From NCBI GenBank assembly GCA_016928575.1, contig JAFGKK010000135.1:32522-96521 (forward strand): a DNA stretch of 64,000 bases, read 5' to 3'. Positions 33,701 to 42,452 of this stretch are shown here, one piece after another (the first letter of the stretch is position 1; each line of letters opens with the position of its first letter). The stretch comes from Anaerolineales bacterium. GTDB taxonomy: Bacteria > Chloroflexota > Anaerolineae > Anaerolineales > RBG-16-64-43. The translations under genes and the position numbers were made by a program. The notes beneath the pieces are model-generated. The model was given only the letters and a program-made list of their open reading frames with translations. It was not told the origin of the DNA and ran no database searches.

Positions 33701-34521
33701 TATCCCGTGTCGTCGGCGATGCCGAGGAACTGGCCGCGGTAGACCCGCGCCCCGACCGTCCGGAACGCGGCCGGGATGCTGTCCTGCGCGAGGTGCAGAT
33801 AAACCTGGTACGACGTGGGGACGGTCGAAGTATCCTCGAGCACGAGGTAGTTGGAGTGGTTGCTGTTGCCGTCGTAGTAGCCGTTGGGATAGGTCCAGAC
33901 CGCGTATTTAACCGTTCCGGTGCGCGCGGCGACGATCGGCCACATCGGCTGGGACGGATTGTAGAAATCGAAGGCGTAGCGCATCGTGGCCGAGTGGTTG
34001 ACGGATTGGGTAAGCATCTGGCTGACGCCGGCTTGCCAGGGAAGCTTGTAGCCGCTGAGGGTTTTTTCCATCGCGTGCTGTTCGGCGTCCGTGGGAGTGG
34101 CGGCCTGTCTTTTCGTATCGGCGGAGACGAGTTCCTCCGGGGCTTGAGCCAGGACGGTATTCCAATCGTCGTCGGCCTGGATCGTCACAGCCCAATCCGA
34201 CGTCGTCCGCCGAGCGAGGGCCATGCCCGGTTCGGTCGGCAGCTTCTCGGGCGAATCCGGCTGGAGGTAGGCGAGCGTTGCCAGCGCCCAGCCGCCGCCG
34301 GAGAAGAGGATTTCCTCCACCACAACCTCATAGATATTGAAGGACATCACCTCGGGATGCGCGGCGACCTTCTCCGCGACGAGCTCGGTGATGCGGGCGC
34401 GGTCTTCCGGCGTGGGCGGCTGACCCTCCGCGGCGGGCAGGTCGTAGGAATTGGACGCGGCGGAGAGGAACAGCGCCGCAAGGCAGAAGCAAAGGAAAAC
34501 GGGCAGGCGTCGGTTGGTCAT
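30760..34521 (-). CDS. Large secreted M23-family peptidase with beta/gamma-crystallin-like and PPC domains
   Basis: A 1253-residue exported protein. In order: signal peptide (1-22); a region of about 130 residues like a peptidase propeptide; an M23/LytM domain (about 160-300) with NHSATMRYAFDF, YLHLAQ and the zinc motif HxH in GHHLHFQV; Ig-like segments (about 330-440); a beta/gamma-crystallin-like domain (about 455-540) with ALFAEPGFGGDC and LYSENDFYGRVESF; an MAM/immune-inhibitor-like beta-sandwich (about 640-780); two PPC-type domains (about 790-900 and 1125-1240) starting ESNDTAATA and SFEADNSAA; and fibronectin-like repeats between. It probably cuts peptidoglycan or protein outside the cell. 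A divergent Asp spacing in the first metal motif leaves activity unproven. Confidence 0.85.
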   Translation of the reverse strand: MTNRRLPVFLCFCLAALFLSAASNSYDLPAAEGQPPTPEDRARITELVAEKVAAHPEVMSFNIYEVVVEEILFSGGGWALATLAYLQPDSPEKLPTEPGMALARRTTSDWAVTIQADDDWNTVLAQAPEELVSADTKRQAATPTDAEQHAMEKTLSGYKLPWQAGVSQMLTQSVNHSATMRYAFDFYNPSQPMWPIVAARTGTVKYAVWTYPNGYYDGNSNHSNYLVLEDTSTVPTSYQVYLHLAQDSIPAAFRTVGARVYRGQFLGIADDTGYSTGHHLHFQVHTNPASYWGNSVDITFDDVGINGGRPRRVDEAAWYGGEGADWYTSGNYSGNDFIPPAAGITAPADQSSIGTSAVRLQGYATDAGSGFSHAYFIANRGDGWEQVGPIFTSSPFTYDWNWCADGVEAGAMSISLRAWDRDGNPADGYPGLRSIVHTASCPAPPPACSPSADQIALFAEPGFGGDCAVMDIGDYASGALLAPVGGDRAASIRVGSHVIATLYSENDFYGRVESFAADDRSLEDNTIGSGWVSSLRVRTRSDTPSPATMVWPPRGSTFERGDALVFFWRTGVSGLYSGFEVSTTGPLGESHLPYRALDGDATATLGQQTWYLIQRTACSGDPDCVSEWRDNNFNVVAAPAWPAAAAAPYSDGIEGGTSGWNASGLWRVASSPVAGGTHAWAYNRASDSTYNVGVSYGFLTSPPVSIPAAGYALRFKYWVDSETSNPHWDQRRVQIAVDGGNYVNLFQLTDDKQRTWLSGPYLDLSAYAGHTVRVRFAFYTLDEYGNANGGWAIDDFSIALLPEPACADPGESNDTAATASVLAGSTLGGQICPAGDFDYYRFSASAGSRAVVKLEGYSALKPYLELIDTDGSSVLAASDGGSVGYQIPVSGTYYVKVRSQNHPSEGGTDHGYTIRLTTDSDIPTVAWVVPSQSGQFLSALPAELVVEANDGGGIQKVEIFSHASDWANANWTAVCTDTNGADGWSCPLDPAVLPEGTSLAFQARVTDWAGNQAVAIVWDISNDRTPPNLAVTPLPAQQDSTVVNLAWTAGDSFSGLDGFDVQVRVDGGQWVDWVTGLAPDARSAVYAAQPGHAYAFRILAFDRAGNSAHGEASTTIKACTPDSFEADNSAAASRLIQFGVPQRHTACPSGDEDWVFFQATAGTTYLLRSLAAGPTSWAILELYNSDGKTLLLQALPPSNSMIGQGAALCWMAPRDGVFFVRVRSQDPMAAGEETAYDLVVQIGYCGYLPGVLR

Positions 34522-35421
34522 CGTATGGAAATCAGGCCCGTCGGGGCCGATCCTTCCCGTAGAAAGGGTGCAAATTGCGTGCCAAGAGGCAAGTATATAG
34601 GAGGACCGCAGAATTTGCCGGGCGGAGGGTGCCGCATGGGCATCCGGTGGAATTCACCAAAAACACGAATACAAGCCGGAAGGCTTGAAGAGAATTCGAA
34701 AAGAACCGCTGACGAGGGCTGGATTGATTACCCGCCGTCCGCAAACCGCGGCGGAACCGATGTTTCTTCTCCGTTCGCCGGAACGGATGGAATTAACACG
34801 GTTATGCAGACGCGGCCAACGCGTTTTTCCGCCCAGGAAAATGGAGCATGGGGGTGCGGCGGGAAGGGGGCGAATCGGGTTTCCCATGGGACTCGCACCC
34901 GTTTCACCGATGCCGATGAGCATTAAAAATGAACGCCGCAATCAACACGCAGGGGTTGCCCGGTTGTTTTTTTGACAATCTATTCCGGAAAAAACGAAAC
35001 CTCTCCAAAGGTCACTCCAAACTCCCGCCCTCGGCGCGCGTTTCGCCGGGGGATAGGGGGGAGGAAGGCAACAGGGTGCGGAAAGCTGAGCAATGATAAA
35101 AAGAAAAGACAATTCCGGATCCGGACATCCGGCGCTGTGCAAGCGGAGAGGATACGGATGCGATTTCATCAAACCCTTGGGCGCCGATTCTGAACGCAGC
35201 GGAAAAATTTGCGGAGCCGAGGGCGGCAAAGAGCGGTCCGTCCAATAGGGAACGATGCGGAGATCGGCCGGTTTGGATTTGCATTCCGCGCGCAATCGAG
35301 TACAATATTTTTTATCCGCCGTCGATCCGCATGCATTTTTCGGATCGTCCTTGGCGCGCGCTCGCAAATCCGGCGATCATCCTATTTGAAAGGAGCGGAA
35401 CACCCGCCCGAAAACTTCCGT
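34522..35421. other. 900-base stretch without a convincing gene
   Basis: No frame here looks protein-like and no RNA gene was recognised. A minus-strand TATACT at 34592-34597 may serve the M23 peptidase gene, and a TACAAT at 35301-35306 may serve the cysteine-cluster gene at 35422. Confidence 0.5.
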
Positions 35422-35859
35422 ATGACAACCGACGAGTCAGAATCACAAAATAGAAGTCCCGCCTGTCCGCGCTTCTCCTCTCCCTGCCTTACGTATCCCT
35501 GCTCCGATGAATGTTGCCGGTACGGCGCGGACGTGGAGATCGAGGAATACGAACAGTTGATCGCGCACGGATTGGCCACTCCCGCGGATTTCACCGGACC
35601 CGAGGAGGACGAAGGGGATTGGTTGTACCGCACGGCGCTCGGGCCGCGGGGATGCATCTTCCTTCTGCCCGAACGCGGGTGCCGCCTGCACAACACGGAT
35701 TTTAAACCGCAGGTGTGCCAGGTCTTCCCGCGGGATTGGGAAGAGGCCAAGGAGGCATACGAGGACGGGTATCTTCCCTGCTTTGAGGAGGAATACTTGG
35801 CCAAAGTTGCCTGCGGGCGGAAAAAACGGCCACGGGAACGGGTGGCGGATACGGTCTGA
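35422..35859 (+). CDS. YkgJ-like cysteine-cluster protein (putative zinc/iron-binding)
   Basis: A 145-residue cytosolic protein of the CxxCxxCC (UPF0153/YkgJ-like) type. Cysteines fall in SPCLTYPCSDECCRYGADV near the N-terminus and in GCIFLLPERGCRLH then KPQVCQVFP later, the usual two-part cluster that binds zinc or an iron-sulfur centre. The C-terminus is acidic then basic. The start at MTTDESESQ (35422) is preferred; the longer upstream reading lacks similarity. It is followed after 130 bases by a lipoprotein gene with its own -10 box. Biochemical role unknown for the family. Confidence 0.8.
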   Translation: MTTDESESQNRSPACPRFSSPCLTYPCSDECCRYGADVEIEEYEQLIAHGLATPADFTGPEEDEGDWLYRTALGPRGCIFLLPERGCRLHNTDFKPQVCQVFPRDWEEAKEAYEDGYLPCFEEEYLAKVACGRKKRPRERVADTV

Positions 35860-35989
35860 ACGCGGCGCGCCGATGTCGGCGCGCTTTTTATTGCGGCATC
35901 GAATGCGGCCGACCAGCGCGGGCCGGACATGCGATCGGGGTGTATACTCCTTCCGGGGAAGGCACATCGCCACCCACGGGGAGGTCGAG

Positions 35990-37090
35990 ATGGAGAAGCG
36001 CGCTTGGATGGGGCATCTGATTGCCGCGGCCGCGCTCTTGTGGCTTTCCGGCTGTCAGACCGATGCCGCTCCGAGCCCGACGCCGACAAACATGATGCAT
36101 CCGTCCGAACCGCCGGCATCGGCTCTCTCGCCCACCGACGTATCAGCCACCGCCCCTGCGAACACGCTCCCCCCTGCCGCCGCGCCGACATTCACTGCAA
36201 CGCCGGCGCTAAACCTGCCCGGCCTGTATTACATCTATCAATGCGTGGATTATCGCCCCGAGGGCGTTCCGGTGACGATAAACTTCTGCGTTCAAAGCGT
36301 TAAGGTCAACGAGGATCTGACCATGCAATTTAACGTTTATTGGCGCACGTACGTCGAAACCGGCGGGCGATTAACAAAGCGATCCGATGTAAACAACCAG
36401 AACATGTTCTTGACGGACAATCTGGACAATAAATACCACGCCATCGGTTGGGGCGGGAACGTCGCTCAGGCGGCCGCCATCTCCAAAACGCCGGTGGGGG
36501 GATGGTTTCTGTTTCCGGCCGCCAAGGAAGGAGCGGGCTCCTTTTCTTTTTGGGATGCGGATAATTACGCTGTTGTCGAAGGAATTGTCCTCTCCCCCGA
36601 TAAACGAACCGTTCCTCCAACAGGCACACCGTCGCAGAGTCCAAATCCCCCAACAGGCACGCCGACGGCGAATCCGAACTTGACATACAACGGGCCGGGA
36701 ACGTATTGGTTGTATCGATGCAAATCCTTTCCGGTAACCGGGAGGTTGAACGGGGCGAATTCGGCCGCCTTTTGCATCAACACGGTTGTGATCGGCGAAG
36801 ATCGCGCTATGACGTTTCATATTGCCTGGAAGGTGCTGACTTCGTACGACGTGATTAAAACCCCGGAGGGGCTTAGCGCGAATCTCCTCTTAACGGACGA
36901 TTTGGGAAACAAATATCCGCACATCCAAGCAGGCGGATGTTCCGCAGAGCCGTTCCGGTTTAATATTCCGGGGGGCGATTGCGGCGGCTGGTTGAAATTT
37001 CCGGCGGCAAAACCGGGTGCAACGTATTTCCGCTACCTGGATAACGATGAGGCTTTTTTCATCGACGGGATTGTCTTGGCCAAGGAATAG
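35990..37090 (+). CDS. Lipoprotein with two tandem copies of an unassigned domain
   Basis: A 366-residue lipoprotein (lipobox LWLSGC) with a Thr/Pro linker and two copies of a domain of about 125 residues, joined by a second TPT-like linker (about 215-235). Equivalent pieces: GLYYIYQCVDY / GTYWLYRCKSF, VNEDLTMQFNVYW / IGEDRAMTFHIAWK, LTDNLDNKYHAIG / LTDDLGNKYPHIQ, and GGWFLFPAAKEGAGSFSF / GGWLKFPAAKPGATYFRY, each ending in a GIVL strand. Each copy has a matched cysteine pair. I do not recognise the family; the shape suggests a beta-sandwich. Start ATG 35990 behind GGGGAGG, with a TATACT at 35943-35948 as likely promoter. Confidence 0.85.
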   Translation: MEKRAWMGHLIAAAALLWLSGCQTDAAPSPTPTNMMHPSEPPASALSPTDVSATAPANTLPPAAAPTFTATPALNLPGLYYIYQCVDYRPEGVPVTINFCVQSVKVNEDLTMQFNVYWRTYVETGGRLTKRSDVNNQNMFLTDNLDNKYHAIGWGGNVAQAAAISKTPVGGWFLFPAAKEGAGSFSFWDADNYAVVEGIVLSPDKRTVPPTGTPSQSPNPPTGTPTANPNLTYNGPGTYWLYRCKSFPVTGRLNGANSAAFCINTVVIGEDRAMTFHIAWKVLTSYDVIKTPEGLSANLLLTDDLGNKYPHIQAGGCSAEPFRFNIPGGDCGGWLKFPAAKPGATYFRYLDNDEAFFIDGIVLAKE

Positions 37091-37121
37091 CGGATAACGG
37101 TTTGCCCGGAAGGCGTTTTCG

Positions 37122-37238
37122 ATGAACGGATTGTTGCAACGGCGGCCAGGCGTCATTTTTCTTCCCGCGCTGATCGCCGCAATCCTCGCCTGCGGCACCA
37201 CCGCCACGCTCATCCCGCTCACCCCGTTCGCGGATTAA
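37122..37238 (+). pseudogene. Lipoprotein signal peptide cut off by an in-frame TAA from the GH5 domain
   Basis: ATG at 37122, with GGAAGG upstream, opens a 38-codon frame encoding a textbook lipoprotein signal: QRRPGVIFLPALIAAILACG, then TTATLIPLTPFAD and TAA at 37236-37238. The frame is the same as that of the GH5 domain, and reading through the TAA gives SADNP directly joined to its first residues. Best explained as the original 5' end of the GH5 gene interrupted by a nonsense change; sequencing error or readthrough are alternatives. Confidence 0.75.
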
Positions 37239-37253
37239 TCCGCCGACAACCCG

Positions 37254-38420
37254 ATGGTCCATCAGGAAGGGACGGCGATCGTCGACGGGGAGGGGAAGCC
37301 GCTGCGCCTGCGGGGGGTCAACCTGGGCGGCTGGCTGCATTGGGAGGGATGGGATTTCAGCAAAGGGGCCGATATTTCGGAGAATAAAATCGACGCCGGT
37401 CTGGCCGGGTTGGTCGGGCAGGACGCGGTGGACCGGTTTCACGAGCAGATGGAAGAAAAATTCATCACCGAGGACGACATCCGCGCGATCGCCGGAGACG
37501 GATTCAATTCCATCCGCCTGCCGGTCAACAACGCGATCCTGGAAGACGACGACTGGCCGTACGTCTATAAGGATTCAGGCTGGGAAAGGATCGACCGGGC
37601 GCTGGAATGGTGCGAAACGCACGGGGTGTACGTCATCTTCGATTTGCATGCCGCGCCGGGCGGGCAATTCGGCCTGCCGCCCTCGAATCCCGGCCCCGGC
37701 AAACCGAAGCTGTGGCGCTCGCAGGAGAACATTAAGCGCACCGTCGCCCTATGGCAGGCGACCGCCAAGCGCTACAAAGATCGGACCATCGTCGCCGGCT
37801 ACGACCTGCTCAACGAGCCCCTGCCGCCGGAGGAAAACCAATTCGTCGGGCTTTACCAATGGCTCGTCCCCGCCATCCGGCGGATCGCCCCCCGCCATCA
37901 GCTGATCATCGAGGGCACCCCCTTCTCCGGGAAATTCTCGATGTTCAGCGGGCCGCTTTCGCAGAACCAGGCGTACGGATTTCATATGTACAGCTGGCTG
38001 GGCGACAACCGCCAGAAGAAGCTGGACGAATACCGCGAGGCTTCCCGCGCCCACGGCGTGCCGCTGTGGGCCGGGGAGTTCGGCGACAACACCTACGAGA
38101 TCATCGCCTCCACGGTGGCGATGTACGAGGATTTGGCGAACGGGGTGGCGGGGGGATGGTCGTTTTGGACCTGGAAGAAAGTCCCGGGAAAATGGCCGGC
38201 GCTGGCCGCCATCACGGTCCCGGCGCGCTGGCAGGCGGTCTTCGATTGGATCAACGATCCGAAGAAATCCCCGCGGCCGTCGGCGGAGGACGCCTTGAAA
38301 GGGATGGAGGAATTCCTCGATGCGGTGCGGCTGGAAAACACGCATGGGAACGAGCGGATGATGGAAGCGCTGACCGGAGGGTGGAGATCGGGCAGTAAGC
38401 CGCTTTATCCATTGGAGTAG
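37254..38420 (+). CDS. Glycoside hydrolase family 5 (cellulase-like) catalytic domain
   Basis: A 388-codon frame encoding a GH5 (beta/alpha)8 barrel: RLRGVNLGGWLHWEGW at the first strand, FNSIRLPVNN, VIFDLHAAPGGQ, the acid/base Glu188 in YDLLNEPLP, the pocket FHMYSW, and the nucleophile Glu275 in LWAGEFGD. GH5 enzymes act on beta-glucans, mannans and related glycosides by retention. The ATG at 37254 has no ribosome-binding site and, as it stands, the enzyme would lack its export signal, which lies upstream behind an in-frame TAA. If intact, this would be a surface-anchored lipoprotein glycosidase. As read, expression is doubtful. Confidence 0.85.
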   Translation: MVHQEGTAIVDGEGKPLRLRGVNLGGWLHWEGWDFSKGADISENKIDAGLAGLVGQDAVDRFHEQMEEKFITEDDIRAIAGDGFNSIRLPVNNAILEDDDWPYVYKDSGWERIDRALEWCETHGVYVIFDLHAAPGGQFGLPPSNPGPGKPKLWRSQENIKRTVALWQATAKRYKDRTIVAGYDLLNEPLPPEENQFVGLYQWLVPAIRRIAPRHQLIIEGTPFSGKFSMFSGPLSQNQAYGFHMYSWLGDNRQKKLDEYREASRAHGVPLWAGEFGDNTYEIIASTVAMYEDLANGVAGGWSFWTWKKVPGKWPALAAITVPARWQAVFDWINDPKKSPRPSAEDALKGMEEFLDAVRLENTHGNERMMEALTGGWRSGSKPLYPLE

Positions 38421-38562
38421 TCAGAGGCAAGCAATCCGACCGGCGAATCCTGTCCCGATCCATCGGGAGCATCCCCCCCATTAACATTTATGGCAATTTG
38501 GAAACATCGATTAGAATGGCCAAAAATTCCTTATACTCCTATTAGGCTGGAGGAGGCCGTCG

Positions 38563-39933
38563 ATGAAGAAGCGTTTTTTTTTCTTTTTCCTGCTTTTATC
38601 GGCTTGTTCGGTGCAGACCGCTGAGGGAATACCCCCGATCCTTGTTCCAACCGGCATGAATACAGATAATCCGCAGGAATCGCCGCTCTCCCGATCCTAC
38701 ACCCCCACCCGGGGGTTGGCGACCGGTACCATGACATACCCCCCGGCCACCTTCACCGAAGATGCCGGCACGATCGCCGTCCCTCCGAACATCACGCAGA
38801 CTCCGTCCCCCCCGATCGACATGGACTTGGACCCATGGATCGCGTTTATGAAGGTGTACAACTTATTCCTGGTTGATTCCCGTGGGGCGGTATTGCCGAT
38901 CTATGATTTTGCCGACGAAAATATTTGGGTTGACAATTTGTATATCAAATTCTCCCCCGATGGAGAGTATCTCGCCTTGGTCGGCGAAAGCATTGAGATG
39001 CAGCCCGTCCTGGAAGTAATGGATCTCTCCGAGCGAAGCATGATTTACCGGGAAACATTTTCCGGCTCCTTCATATCCGATTTCTCCTGGTCCCCGAATT
39101 CCGACTGCATCGCAGTCTCGTTAGTCGTGCGGCGTTCCGCCTCGGATTTTGACGGTCAATTATGGATTACGGATCCCTTTGAGGAAAAAGCCAGCCGATT
39201 ATTCGTTCAACGAAGTCAAGCGGCCGTGGTCAAGGTTGAATGGATACTGAATGACCAAGCGGTATTTTTGGACTTTTCCTGCAAGGGATCCGAAACGCAG
39301 ACGGACGAATACAACGGGGATACCACCGTCGGACGGTCGGGCATCGGGAGGATAAATATGAAAACCGGTGACGAGTACCGAAGAAAAATGGAACTGTCGA
39401 TCAGCGGAACGGGAATCCACATGGCCGTTTCCCCAGATAAGAAGCAGATCTTATATATTCGGTCGGAGGAATATGGTCTCTATCCTTCGATTATGGAATT
39501 GGTCCAATCGTCGTCGTTGACAACCCTCCCCTGCCTTTTTTGCTCCGATTATCAAGCGGCATATTGGTTTGGAAATTACCTCCTGGCAGTGACTTCTGAA
39601 ACCAACAACCTTGTCCTTCTCGACACGCGGGTTAAGGGTAAGGGGCGCATCCTATTAACGTACAAAGACCCCCCTCCAATTATTCGAGTATTGGAAACCG
39701 ACGGGAAAGCGATACTCATCGAACCGTTTGATCATCTCGGATATACGCCGAGTATCGGGGCGTTCGATCTGGATCCATGTTTGGAGCGTTTGGAGGAGGG
39801 GGCCAATTTGGACGGTTGCAGGAAGGTTGTATGGGATGTGGAAGGCAGGAATCCTGATTCTATTGATTTACGTCGTTTGCCGAGCCTTGACTGCTGTCTT
39901 CCGGGAGAATGGTGTTATTTTGAAGAGGGCTGA
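38563..39933 (+). CDS. Lipoprotein with a TolB/WD40-like beta-propeller
   Basis: A 456-residue lipoprotein: very short Phe-rich signal (KKRFFFFFLLLSAC), a Pro/Thr/Ser linker (about 25-90) and a propeller-like region with repeated strands such as IKFSPDGEYLALVGE, DFSWSPNSDCIAVSL and MAVSPDKKQILYI, which is the TolB/WD40-like SPDGxxLA pattern. Several cysteines late in the protein (PCLFCSD, LDCCLPGEWC) may form disulfides. Start ATG 38563 behind GGAGGAGG; TATACT at 38532-38537 is the likely -10 box. Its base composition is lower in G+C than average for the window. Probably a surface sensor or scaffold; function unknown. Confidence 0.78.
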   Translation: MKKRFFFFFLLLSACSVQTAEGIPPILVPTGMNTDNPQESPLSRSYTPTRGLATGTMTYPPATFTEDAGTIAVPPNITQTPSPPIDMDLDPWIAFMKVYNLFLVDSRGAVLPIYDFADENIWVDNLYIKFSPDGEYLALVGESIEMQPVLEVMDLSERSMIYRETFSGSFISDFSWSPNSDCIAVSLVVRRSASDFDGQLWITDPFEEKASRLFVQRSQAAVVKVEWILNDQAVFLDFSCKGSETQTDEYNGDTTVGRSGIGRINMKTGDEYRRKMELSISGTGIHMAVSPDKKQILYIRSEEYGLYPSIMELVQSSSLTTLPCLFCSDYQAAYWFGNYLLAVTSETNNLVLLDTRVKGKGRILLTYKDPPPIIRVLETDGKAILIEPFDHLGYTPSIGAFDLDPCLERLEEGANLDGCRKVVWDVEGRNPDSIDLRRLPSLDCCLPGEWCYFEEG

Positions 39934-40058
39934 AATTTCGGGGTGGGCCAGAGGCAGGCGATCGTTGCGAAAAATCACCCTTCCGAGTGCGAGGTCTCCG
40001 GCGCAGCTTTTTTTCGTGCGGTCTGGATAGATCGGAAAAAGATTTCGGCGTTATATGA

Positions 40059-40418
40059 ATGGAGGACGATCTCGGCACCTTGCTCGCCGTCTGCGGATTG
40101 GATTGCGCCGCGCGCGAAGCCTGCCGGGCCGCGCAGGCCGGCGACGAAGCCGCGAAGGAAACGGTCGCGGCGAAGTGGAGGGTCGAATTCCACAACCCGA
40201 ACATCACGGCCAAAACCGTGACTTGCGACGGCTGTCTGGCGGCCCGCGGCCGGCTGTGTGGGCACTGCCTGGAATGCGAGCCGCGGTTGTTCGCGGTCGG
40301 CCGCGGCCTGCCCGACTGCGCCCATTGTCCCGAGTATGCCTGCGAAAAGATCAGCGGTCTTCTGAATTATATTCCTGAAGCCAAGGCAAAGCTGGATGGC
40401 ATCAAAGCCGGATTGTAG
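40059..40418 (+). CDS. DUF3795-type cysteine-rich protein
   Basis: A 119-residue cytosolic protein with the DUF3795 cysteine layout: AVCGLDCAAREACRAA at the N-terminus, VTCDGCLAARGRLCGHC and LECEPRLF in the middle, and GLPDCAHCPEYACEK near the end, giving about a dozen cysteines for zinc or iron-sulfur binding. Members are common in anaerobes and of unknown function. The start ATG at 40059 (MEDDLGTLL) fits the family's first strand. It stands alone between two lipoprotein genes. Confidence 0.85.
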   Translation: MEDDLGTLLAVCGLDCAAREACRAAQAGDEAAKETVAAKWRVEFHNPNITAKTVTCDGCLAARGRLCGHCLECEPRLFAVGRGLPDCAHCPEYACEKISGLLNYIPEAKAKLDGIKAGL

Positions 40419-40618
40419 CCCGGCCTTCGAAATGCCGCTTCCGGGGTATGCCGAACATGGCATACCCTTTTTTGTTTCGCTGAATTCCCCGGCGGGGTGG
40501 GCCTGCCGCATTCGAATTTGTCCGGGTCGCGGGATCGGAAGTGGTATATTTCCATCGCCGGTGCCGGGATACGGGAAAACCGGAACGTCCCTGCGGCATG
40601 TGAAAGGGATGAAGGGAT

Positions 40619-42349
40619 ATGGCGGGAAGAATCCGGGTCTGGGTTTTCATTTCTCTTATCGGTGTTGCGGCGGGGTGCGCGCCGGCGGCGGATGCGGCCG
40701 CGGGCACGCCGGCCACCATCGTCGCCTATCTCACCCGGAACGCCGCGACGAAAATCGCGACGATGAGCGCGGCCGTTCGGAAACCGACTCCGCAACCGAC
40801 GGAAGCATCCGTTACGAAAACAACCTTGGCAATCACCCCCCTTCCGTTGGCCGCAGGATCGGCGCACACTTGCATGATTGCGGACAAAGGCGCAATCCGC
40901 TGTTGGGGGAACAATCAATCCGGCCAATTGGGAAACGCGACGACGGGCAAAGCCTCCCTGCCGGTGGAGACCGGAGCCGTTCCGGGCGGGGCGGCCGCGC
41001 TGGCGGCGGGGAAGAACCACACCTGCGCGTTAAGCGCCGGCGGGGAGGTCTACTGCTGGGGGGCCAACGGCCGCGGCCAACTGGGGGATGGGACGTCGGA
41101 TGACCGCGCCGTTCCGGCTCCGGTGGCGGGTTTACAGGAAAAGACCGTGATGCTCGCTGCCGGGGATTCCTTCACTTGCGCCCTTTCGGAATCCGGAACG
41201 GTCCGTTGCTGGGGGTGGAACGCCGAGGGGCAATTGGGCGACGGCGGCGAAGGCGATCGGAGTCTTCCGGTCGGTGTGAGCGGCCTGGGCGGCGGTATCC
41301 GCTCGATCGCCGCCGGGAAAGCTCACGCCTGCGCCCTGCGCGGCACCGGCGGTGTGGCCTGTTGGGGGCGCGGCTATGAGGGTCAGCTCGGCGACGGTTT
41401 GCGGAAGGCGAGCCGAACGCCGGTGGACGTGAGCGGATTGCGGGACGGGGCGGAGGCCGTCGCCGCCGGCGGAACCTATTCCTGCGCCTTTCTGACGGAT
41501 CAAAAAGCCGTTTGTTGGGGATACAACGTCTATGTGCCCGGGGATAAAAATGAGTATGCCGTCCCGAACGAAACGCGGATGCTTCCGCAGCGGCCGGCGG
41601 CGATCGGGATGGGCGCCAATTTCGCGTGCCTCTTGACCGGGGCGGGGGGGGTGCAATGCTGGGGGACCAACCGCTACGGCCAGTTGGGGAACGGGACCAA
41701 ACTGGACGCGACGGAGAAGCCGCTCTTCGTCAAGGGCTTGGAGCAAGGCGCGGCCTTCCTGGCGGTGGGGATGCAGCATGCCTGCGCGCTGACAAACGGC
41801 GGCGAGATCCGCTGTTGGGGGGCGAACGATTCCTACCAGCTCGGGGCCGACGCCCCCGTCGCGGCGTATGCGCCGGTCGCTGCCGGGTTCCCGACCCTGC
41901 ACCACTACTACTCGGGAATCGAAGCCGCGGCTCCGCCGGAGGACGATCCGCTGCGATACCCTTCGCTGTGGTCGTTGACGGAAGGATACCAAGGCCTGTC
42001 GGTTCCGGGGGTGACAACCTACACCGTCCGTGTGCCGCGCGGAAGCGTATGGGATCTGGATTTCTACCAGTGTGCGTCGGATGCGGAGACGCTGGAACGG
42101 CTGCTTTCCGCGGTGGCGGTGACGTTGCTCGTAGACTACCAGCCGGTATCGGAGCAGGCTGTACGGGTTTTCCGCCGCAGGTATGACTCCTGGGCTTGTC
42201 AGGGATGGGCGACGACGCTCTCGCAGTGGGAGAACGCGGAATATGAAATCGGCATCCTGGCCGAGGTGGGCGCGGACGCCTACGACGGAGAAAAGACCTA
42301 TGCCGTCGGAAACTACTGGAGGATCTTCATGGTGACGGTGGAGGAATGA
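40619..42349 (+). CDS. Lipoprotein with a seven-bladed RCC1-type propeller
   Basis: A 576-residue lipoprotein (lipobox VAAGC) with a short linker and seven RCC1-like repeats of about 50 residues (about 75-425). Each repeat shows H/F-x-C-A-L ... CWG-x-N-x-x-GQLG, for example HTCMIADKGAIRCWGNN, HTCALSAGGEVYCWGAN and FTCALSESGTVRCWGWN. The fifth is degenerate (VCWGYNVYVPGDK). Seven repeats make one closed propeller. The two cysteines in every blade may form disulfides outside the cell. The C-terminal 140 residues form a separate beta-rich domain with two cysteines. A second RCC1 protein lies at the right window edge. Ligand unknown. Confidence 0.88.
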   Translation: MAGRIRVWVFISLIGVAAGCAPAADAAAGTPATIVAYLTRNAATKIATMSAAVRKPTPQPTEASVTKTTLAITPLPLAAGSAHTCMIADKGAIRCWGNNQSGQLGNATTGKASLPVETGAVPGGAAALAAGKNHTCALSAGGEVYCWGANGRGQLGDGTSDDRAVPAPVAGLQEKTVMLAAGDSFTCALSESGTVRCWGWNAEGQLGDGGEGDRSLPVGVSGLGGGIRSIAAGKAHACALRGTGGVACWGRGYEGQLGDGLRKASRTPVDVSGLRDGAEAVAAGGTYSCAFLTDQKAVCWGYNVYVPGDKNEYAVPNETRMLPQRPAAIGMGANFACLLTGAGGVQCWGTNRYGQLGNGTKLDATEKPLFVKGLEQGAAFLAVGMQHACALTNGGEIRCWGANDSYQLGADAPVAAYAPVAAGFPTLHHYYSGIEAAAPPEDDPLRYPSLWSLTEGYQGLSVPGVTTYTVRVPRGSVWDLDFYQCASDAETLERLLSAVAVTLLVDYQPVSEQAVRVFRRRYDSWACQGWATTLSQWENAEYEIGILAEVGADAYDGEKTYAVGNYWRIFMVTVEE

Positions 42350-42452
42350 CCGCCCGGCCGGACCGGCGGAGGTGGATTGGGTACAATGGAAATCCAAGCC
42401 CCGGATAATTTTCCGGCCAGGGCCGGAAGGCCGATAAAGGAGGCGCGGGACG

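Noticed and set aside
32488..34926. 812-codon plus-strand frame opposite the M23 peptidase
   Set aside because: Antisense reading of a well-supported secreted peptidase; no start signal or domain.
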